Shown: one piece after another, positions 59,760 to 64,000 of the stretch
Layout of the letters: each line of letters starts with the position of its first letter
Numbering within the stretch: the first letter of the stretch is position 1
Assembly (NCBI RefSeq): GCF_947502415.1
Contig: NZ_CANMZV010000017.1
Location: 1 to 64,000, forward strand
Source: an uncultured Photobacterium sp.
Lineage (GTDB): Bacteria > Pseudomonadota > Gammaproteobacteria > Enterobacterales > Vibrionaceae
Direction of reading: 5' to 3'
Length of the DNA: 64,000 nt
Translations under genes and position numbers: made by a program
The notes under the pieces: model-generated
Databases searched by the model: none
What the model was told of the DNA's origin: nothing
Seen by the model: only the letters and a program-made list of their open reading frames with translations

Positions 59760-60313
59760 TGACCCGTAAGAAAAGAAGTCGTAAGCCAGGTTCTGAAGGA
59801 CCTGCAGCATATACACAGAAATCAACAACTCAGCACGATCTGGAAGCGCGTAAGCGTCAAAAAGATAAAAAGCGTAAAGGCCTGAAGTCTGGCAGCCGTC
59901 ATTCTGCCGCGCAAGTTGAAGATTCACGCGCGCAAGCTAAGCGTAAAGACCCACGTCACGGTAGCAAAAAGCCGGTAGCCCTGATTGTCGATACTAAGCC
60001 GGTAACCAAGAAAGAGCGCCGTTTGAGCGCAGAGCAAGAACTGGCGATGCTGGAAAATGATGCACAGCTGATGGTACTGCTGGATCGTATCGAAGCTGGC
60101 GAGAAGCTGGGTGCTGGCCTGCAGAAGCAGGTAGACCAGAAACTGGATCGCATCGAGCAGCTAATGAGTCAGCTTGGTTTGCTGGACGAAGACGAACCGG
60201 AAATGGCATCTGTTGCTGGTGTTTCTTCAGATGATGATCTGCTTGATCAGTTTGAAAATATGGATTTAGATTCTTTTGGTGAGTCATTCGAGACCTCATC
60301 CGATAAGGAGTAA
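59759..60313 (+). CDS. yihI: Der GTPase-activating protein YihI
   Basis: A 184-residue cytosolic activator of the ribosome-assembly GTPase Der. The basic, low-complexity N-terminal half (KKRSRKPGS, KRQKDKKRKGLKSGSRH) and the acidic C-terminal helix region with LSAEQELAMLENDAQLMVLL match E. coli YihI. It overlaps the methyltransferase stop by one base and is 3 nt before the DUF2489 gene. Confidence 0.95.
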   Translation: MTRKKRSRKPGSEGPAAYTQKSTTQHDLEARKRQKDKKRKGLKSGSRHSAAQVEDSRAQAKRKDPRHGSKKPVALIVDTKPVTKKERRLSAEQELAMLENDAQLMVLLDRIEAGEKLGAGLQKQVDQKLDRIEQLMSQLGLLDEDEPEMASVAGVSSDDDLLDQFENMDLDSFGESFETSSDKE

Positions 60314-60316
60314 CCC

Positions 60317-60796
60317 TTGCAGGATATGACGCTTTGGTTAGGGCTGGCCGGTACGATTATTGCTGTGCTGGCGGTGTATGCCGGGTATCTGTTGTTCAAA
60401 CTGTACCAGCAGCATACTCGTCACAAGACTTTTCTGGAGCGAGCCAAGCTTCATCAGGTCGAGAAAATCAATGAACGCAATGCCAACATCATGGATAGCG
60501 TGTTCATTATTGCTGAAGCAGGCAAGCAGGACCAATGCGATATGTCTGAGATTTCCATTCGCCTTTATAAGCTGATGGAAGTTTTGCAGGCCGAAAAGCA
60601 CGTGGATTTTGCGAGTCAGTATCCGGCAATGAATGAGCTTTACCATGTGGTCAAAGACATGCCGCGTGGTGATAAGCGCAAGACGTTGCACAAGAAAGAA
60701 CGTATGAAACTTGATTTGCAGCGGATGAAAGCTGAAGCTCGCTTGCTCAATGCCATCAAGCGCGAGCTGGATACCATTCTGGAACTCAAGGCATAA
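60317..60796 (+). CDS. DUF2489 family membrane protein
   Basis: A 159-residue protein of DUF2489, of unknown function, found between yihI and hemN. A single N-terminal transmembrane helix (about 4-28) is followed by a cytosolic helical part. I chose TTG at 60317 because AAGGAG lies exactly 6 nt upstream; the ATG at 60326, three codons on, would put that site 15 nt away. Confidence 0.88.
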   Translation: MQDMTLWLGLAGTIIAVLAVYAGYLLFKLYQQHTRHKTFLERAKLHQVEKINERNANIMDSVFIIAEAGKQDQCDMSEISIRLYKLMEVLQAEKHVDFASQYPAMNELYHVVKDMPRGDKRKTLHKKERMKLDLQRMKAEARLLNAIKRELDTILELKA

Positions 60797-61002
60797 ATCA
60801 AGTGGGCTATTTTAGTGCTTGATTCTCCTCATCTATACTGAAGATATCGGTGTGGATGAGGGCTTTGGCTCAGTGCCGCCCTTGCATTGAGTCAGCTATC
60901 ATTTCGGCTTTGCTGAAAAAGTAAAAATTTCTACATCATTACCAAGTTATGGCACACTTGGCATTCGCAATTTATTCCCCAGACGACTAGTGGAAGTATG
61001 TC

Positions 61003-62376
61003 ATGTCACATGAGCAGATTATTTGGGATCAGGCACTGATAGAAAAGTATAACTATTCTGGTCCTCGCTATACTTCATATCCAACCGCCCTTGAGTTCCA
61101 TGAAGCTTTTACGCCGGCGGAATTTGATATGGCATGTGCTCAGTACCCTGAGCGTAACCTTTCACTGTATGTCCATATCCCATTTTGTCATAAGCTTTGT
61201 TACTACTGTGGTTGCAATAAGATCATCACTCGCCATCAGCATAAGGCAGATCAGTACCTGGATGCCCTGGAACAGGAAATTCGCCAGCGTGCGAGTTTGC
61301 TCGGTGAGCGCAAGGTCAGTCAGTTGCATTGGGGCGGTGGTACGCCAACCTTCCTGACCAAGGCACAGGTCAGCCGCCTGATGGGGCTGTTGCGTGAGCA
61401 ATTTGATTTTGCTGATGAGGCTGAAATTAGTATTGAAGTCGACCCGCGCGAGATTGAGCTGGATATGCTGGATCACCTTCGTAGCGAAGGCTTTAACCGC
61501 CTGAGTATCGGGGTGCAGGACTTCAATAAAGAAGTGCAGAAGCTGGTCAACCGTGAGCAGGACGAAGCGTTTATCTTTGCCATGGTTGAGCGGGCGAAAG
61601 AGTTGGGTTTCCGCTCTACCAACCTGGATTTGATTTATGGCCTGCCGAAGCAGAACCGTGAGTTGTTTGCCCAGACACTGGAGCAGGTACTGATGATGAA
61701 GCCAGGTCGACTGTCGGTATTTAACTATGCCCACATGCCGAAGCTGTTTGCCGCGCAGCGTAAGATCCACGATGTCGATCTGCCGACGGCCAACGAGAAA
61801 CTGGCTATTTTGCAAGATACCATTGCGACTCTGACCGGCGCTGGCTATCAGTTTATCGGTATGGATCATTTCGCATTACCGGATGATGAGCTAGCGGTAG
61901 CTCAGCGAAATGGTGTACTTCACCGAAATTTCCAGGGCTATACCACCCAGGGAGATTGTGATTTGCTTGGTCTGGGGGTTTCGGCTATTTCGATGATCGG
62001 TGATTGTTATGCCCAGAATCAGAAAGAGCTGAAGAAATACTATGCCAGCGTAGATGAGAAGCGCGAGGCATTATGGAAAGGTGTATCTCTTGATGCTGAT
62101 GATTTGCTGCGTCGTGAAGCAATTAAGTCGCTGATCTGTAATTTTCAGCTGGATATGCGGGATATTGAGCAGCGTTTTGATTTGGATTTTAAAACGTATT
62201 TTGCTGAAGATCTTGAGCTGTTGCAGACGTTCATTAATGATGAGTTGGTAACAGTGGATGAGCACAATATTCATGTCGAGCTGAAAGGGCGCCTGTTGAT
62301 CCGTAATATTTGTATGTGCTTTGATAAGTACCTGCGCGATCGTGCCCGCCAGCAGCAATTTTCTCGAGTGATTTAA
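61003..62376 (+). CDS. hemN: Oxygen-independent coproporphyrinogen III dehydrogenase HemN
   Basis: A radical-SAM enzyme that decarboxylates coproporphyrinogen III in anaerobic haem synthesis. The product is 457 residues, the same as E. coli HemN. The cluster motif CxxxCxxC is in HKLCYYCGCNK with the first Cys in IPFCHKLCYYC (about 62-71). NYSGPRYTSYPTALEF and QLHWGGGTP are conserved, and the C-terminal trip-wire ends ARQQQFSRVI, so it is true HemN and not the haem chaperone HemW. Its 206-nt upstream region has no clear FNR box. Confidence 0.97.
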   Translation: MSHEQIIWDQALIEKYNYSGPRYTSYPTALEFHEAFTPAEFDMACAQYPERNLSLYVHIPFCHKLCYYCGCNKIITRHQHKADQYLDALEQEIRQRASLLGERKVSQLHWGGGTPTFLTKAQVSRLMGLLREQFDFADEAEISIEVDPREIELDMLDHLRSEGFNRLSIGVQDFNKEVQKLVNREQDEAFIFAMVERAKELGFRSTNLDLIYGLPKQNRELFAQTLEQVLMMKPGRLSVFNYAHMPKLFAAQRKIHDVDLPTANEKLAILQDTIATLTGAGYQFIGMDHFALPDDELAVAQRNGVLHRNFQGYTTQGDCDLLGLGVSAISMIGDCYAQNQKELKKYYASVDEKREALWKGVSLDADDLLRREAIKSLICNFQLDMRDIEQRFDLDFKTYFAEDLELLQTFINDELVTVDEHNIHVELKGRLLIRNICMCFDKYLRDRARQQQFSRVI

Positions 62377-62408
62377 TTACACTTGATTTTAAACGTTTCA
62401 GTTATACA

Positions 62409-62457
62409 AAAGCCCTCATGGCTTAGGTCGAAAACCTAAGTCGTGAGGGCTTTTTTG
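62409..62457. terminator. Bidirectional terminator after hemN
   Basis: A long stem AAAGCCCTCA-CTTAGGT / ACCTAAG-TGAGGGCTTT with a six-T tail on the plus strand and an AAA stretch on the other. It lies between hemN and the minus-strand miniprotein. Confidence 0.92.
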
Positions 62458-62466
62458 ATAACAGGC

Positions 62467-62595
62467 TTAGCTGTTAAACATGTTTACGGTAGCTATTAAT
62501 GCCAGTATGCCTGCGGCGAAATGGCCTGAGCCATTGGCTGCAACATCACTAACAGCAGGCATAGCCACGCTAAACGAAAGAATACTTTCCAGCAT
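62467..62595 (-). CDS. yshB: YshB-like small membrane protein
   Basis: A 42-residue miniprotein beginning MLESILSFSVAMPAVSD and ending with the hydrophobic HFAAGILALIATVNMFNS. The start MLESI and the layout, with one C-terminal helix, match the E. coli YshB protein (36 residues), which lies in the same place between hemN and glnG. GGGA lies 8 nt upstream of the ATG at 62595. YshB is small and little studied. A longer frame to 62664 exists but is not needed. Confidence 0.72.
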   Translation of the reverse strand: MLESILSFSVAMPAVSDVAANGSGHFAAGILALIATVNMFNS

Positions 62596-62858
62596 GGTGG
62601 TGTTCCCACAGTGTTTTGGTTGGTGTTTTGAGCGGATGCATAGAGCAGGGCGCTGCGTTATCACGCTTCAAGCCATTGGAATACTAACCGCGAAGGTTAA
62701 ACGTTGTGTTCCGTTGGTATGAAAGTGAGCGTATTTTACTCGAAATTGACCAGGATGGAATTGCTTTTGCTCAAAAAACAATCACGGAGGGTGTTGTTAT
62801 CAGTAAGTTATTGACTATTCTCTAGGTATTCAAGGGGTTAACAATGCTATTTGACATA
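62596..62858. other. Intergenic interval between yshB and the glnG terminator
   Basis: I see no convincing gene or RNA here. It should carry the yshB promoter on the minus strand. Confidence 0.4.
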
Positions 62859-62898
62859 GAAAAACCTTTTGGGGGAGTGGCAGCCCAAAAAAGGTTTT
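62859..62898 (-). terminator. Terminator of glnG
   Basis: Read on the minus strand, AAAACC-TTTT-GGG pairs with CCC-AAAA-GGTTTT across a loop, ending in TTTTT. It lies 35 nt beyond the glnG stop. Confidence 0.7.
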
Positions 62899-62933
62899 AG
62901 CGTTTGGGCTGCACTACCGGACTTTGTTGTTGA

Positions 62934-64000
62934 TTAATCGGCGGAAAGATTGAGTTCTTTTAGCTTTCTGGTCAGGGTGTTTCGACCCCAGCCTAGCAGT
63001 CGGGCTGCTTCTTGTTTGTGGCCGTGGGTGTACTCCAGGGCGGTCTCCAGCAGGATTTTTTCAAACTCCGGTAAGGCTTCACCCAGCAGGTTCTGATTAC
63101 CTTGTTGCAGTGTATCTCTGGCCCATTGTTCGAGCGCGTAGTGCCAGTGACCATTGTTGCTGTCGGCTGCGGGCCGACTTTCGTTGGTTAGCAATTCAGG
63201 TGGCAGGTCAGACGGCAGGATTTCATTACCGCTGGCCATGACGGTCAGCCAACGACAGGTATTTTCCAGTTGACGGACATTCCCCGGCCAGTTGACTTCA
63301 GTCAGGAGCTCCTCGGCTGAAGGGTGAAGGGTTTTTACTTCGACCCCGAGTTCATCTGAGGCGCGCTGGAGAAAGTGCCTGGTCAGCTGCGGGATATCTT
63401 GGCGGCGGTCTTTAAGCGCTGGCAGGTGAACCCGGATCACGTTGAGGCGGTGGAACAGGTCTTCACGGAACTCACCGTTGGTAACCAGTCGTTCCAGGTC
63501 TTGGTGGGTGGCAGCAATGATCCTGACATCGACATTGACCGGTGAGTGGCCGCCGACTCGGTAAAACTGGCCATCCGCCAGCACCCGTAGCAGGCGGGTC
63601 TGAATATCTAAAGGCATATCGCCGATTTCGTCGAGAAACAGTGTTCCGCCATTGGCTTGTTCGAAGCGCCCCTGACGGACACTGTTAGCTCCGGTAAAGG
63701 CTCCTTTCTCGTGGCCAAATAGCTCTGATTCAATCAGATCTTTGGGGATTGCTGCCATATTAAGGGCGATGAACTCTTTATGGCTTCGTGGGCTGTGGCG
63801 GTGCAGGGCATGAGCAACCAGTTCTTTACCGGTTCCGGATTCGCCGTTGATCAGGACTGAAATCGATGAACGTGATAAGCGTCCGATTGCCCGGAAGACT
63901 TCCTGCATCGCCGGAGCCTCGCCGATAATTTCCGGTGCATCCTTTTCTGTAATCTCGGGCTGCTGTTGGCGTTTTTGTTCCTGACTGTGGGTGACAGCCC
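62934..64000 (-). CDS. glnG: Nitrogen regulator GlnG (NtrC), N-terminal part outside window
   Basis: The C-terminal 355 residues of the sigma54-dependent response regulator for nitrogen assimilation. The AAA+ domain has Walker A GESGTGKE, the sigma54-contact GAFTGA and Walker B DEIGDM. The C-terminal Fis-like helix-turn-helix is KQEAARLLGWGRNTLTRKLKEL. Upstream codons (AVTHSQEQKRQQQPE then IIGEAPAMQEVFRAIG) continue to the window edge and match the linker before the AAA+ domain. The receiver domain lies beyond 64000. The gene order yshB-glnG matches E. coli. Confidence 0.97.
   Translation of the reverse strand, partial: AVTHSQEQKRQQQPEITEKDAPEIIGEAPAMQEVFRAIGRLSRSSISVLINGESGTGKELVAHALHRHSPRSHKEFIALNMAAIPKDLIESELFGHEKGAFTGANSVRQGRFEQANGGTLFLDEIGDMPLDIQTRLLRVLADGQFYRVGGHSPVNVDVRIIAATHQDLERLVTNGEFREDLFHRLNVIRVHLPALKDRRQDIPQLTRHFLQRASDELGVEVKTLHPSAEELLTEVNWPGNVRQLENTCRWLTVMASGNEILPSDLPPELLTNESRPAADSNNGHWHYALEQWARDTLQQGNQNLLGEALPEFEKILLETALEYTHGHKQEAARLLGWGRNTLTRKLKELNLSAD

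Noticed and set aside
60890-60910. Possible FNR box (TTGAG...TATCA) before hemN
   Set aside because: Half-sites do not have the TTGAT-N4-ATCAA spacing; FNR control of hemN would be sensible but is not supported here.
60955-60972. Possible sigma54 promoter (TGGCAC) before hemN
   Set aside because: The GG and GC elements are separated by 8 rather than 10 bases, so it does not fit the -24/-12 rule.

Overview
The window reads as a core chromosomal segment of a Vibrionaceae gammaproteobacterium, most likely Photobacterium or a close relative; the genus is inferred from gene order and protein resemblance, not proven. Support comes from the blocks ubiE-ubiJ-ubiB-tatABC-tatD-hemB, hemCDXY divergent from cyaA, cyaY/lptM-lysA-dapF-DUF484-xerC-yigB-uvrD, polA-spf-engB and yihI-DUF2489-hemN-yshB-glnG, and from Vibrio/enteric-type Spot 42 and RyhB RNAs. 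Coding density is high. I see no prophage, IS element, integron or CRISPR array.

Layout. 1-184: the end of a tRNA-Asp and a tRNA-Trp. 361-1876: a probable fluoride (crcB-motif) riboswitch controlling a CLC-family anion transporter of the fluoride subtype. 1984-8257: a TPP riboswitch and the thiCEFSGH operon for the pyrimidine and thiazole halves of thiamine. 8339-13540: a proline-specific aminopeptidase, a LysR regulator divergent from a Bcr/CflA-type MFS exporter, and an EamA transporter. 13818-21862: rmuC, ubiquinone genes (ubiE, ubiJ, ubiB), the Tat translocase (tatA, tatB, tatC), tatD and hemB. 21949-27053: asnC, divergent from a large membrane GGDEF/EAL c-di-GMP protein, then rsmJ and an unrecognised Lys-rich protein. 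27105-27194: an unannotated-looking 29-residue membrane miniprotein on the minus strand with its own promoter and terminator. 27400-34444: hemC-hemD-hemX-hemY, divergent from cyaA across a region with two CRP-type sites. 34527-39523: cyaY, lptM, lysA, dapF, a DUF484 gene, xerC and yigB.

39599-42241 is the most distinctive accessory module: a bufferin-type RiPP operon with two near-identical secreted Cys-containing DUF2282 precursors, a DUF692 multinuclear iron enzyme, a DUF2063 partner and a DoxX membrane protein. By family knowledge it should make a modified periplasmic copper-binding peptide. 42578-51263: uvrD, ggt, rarD, recQ, a DUF3630 gene and a queuosine-precursor transporter preceded by a probable preQ1-I riboswitch. 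51355-56067: a GNAT gene, the Fur-controlled sRNA RyhB, elbB, polA and Spot 42. 56745-62376: engB, cytochrome c4, a long CsrB/CsrC-family RNA rich in GGA motifs, a zinc-ribbon methyltransferase, yihI, a DUF2489 gene and hemN. The window closes with a YshB-like miniprotein and the 3' part of glnG (ntrC).

A theme is RNA-level control: three metabolite or ion riboswitches (fluoride, TPP, preQ1) and three recognisable regulatory RNAs (RyhB for iron, Spot 42 for carbon, CsrB-type for CsrA sequestration), plus one or two unassigned sRNA candidates. Haem synthesis (hemB, hemC, hemD, hemN), respiration (ubi genes, cytochrome c4), Tat export and cAMP signalling lie close together.
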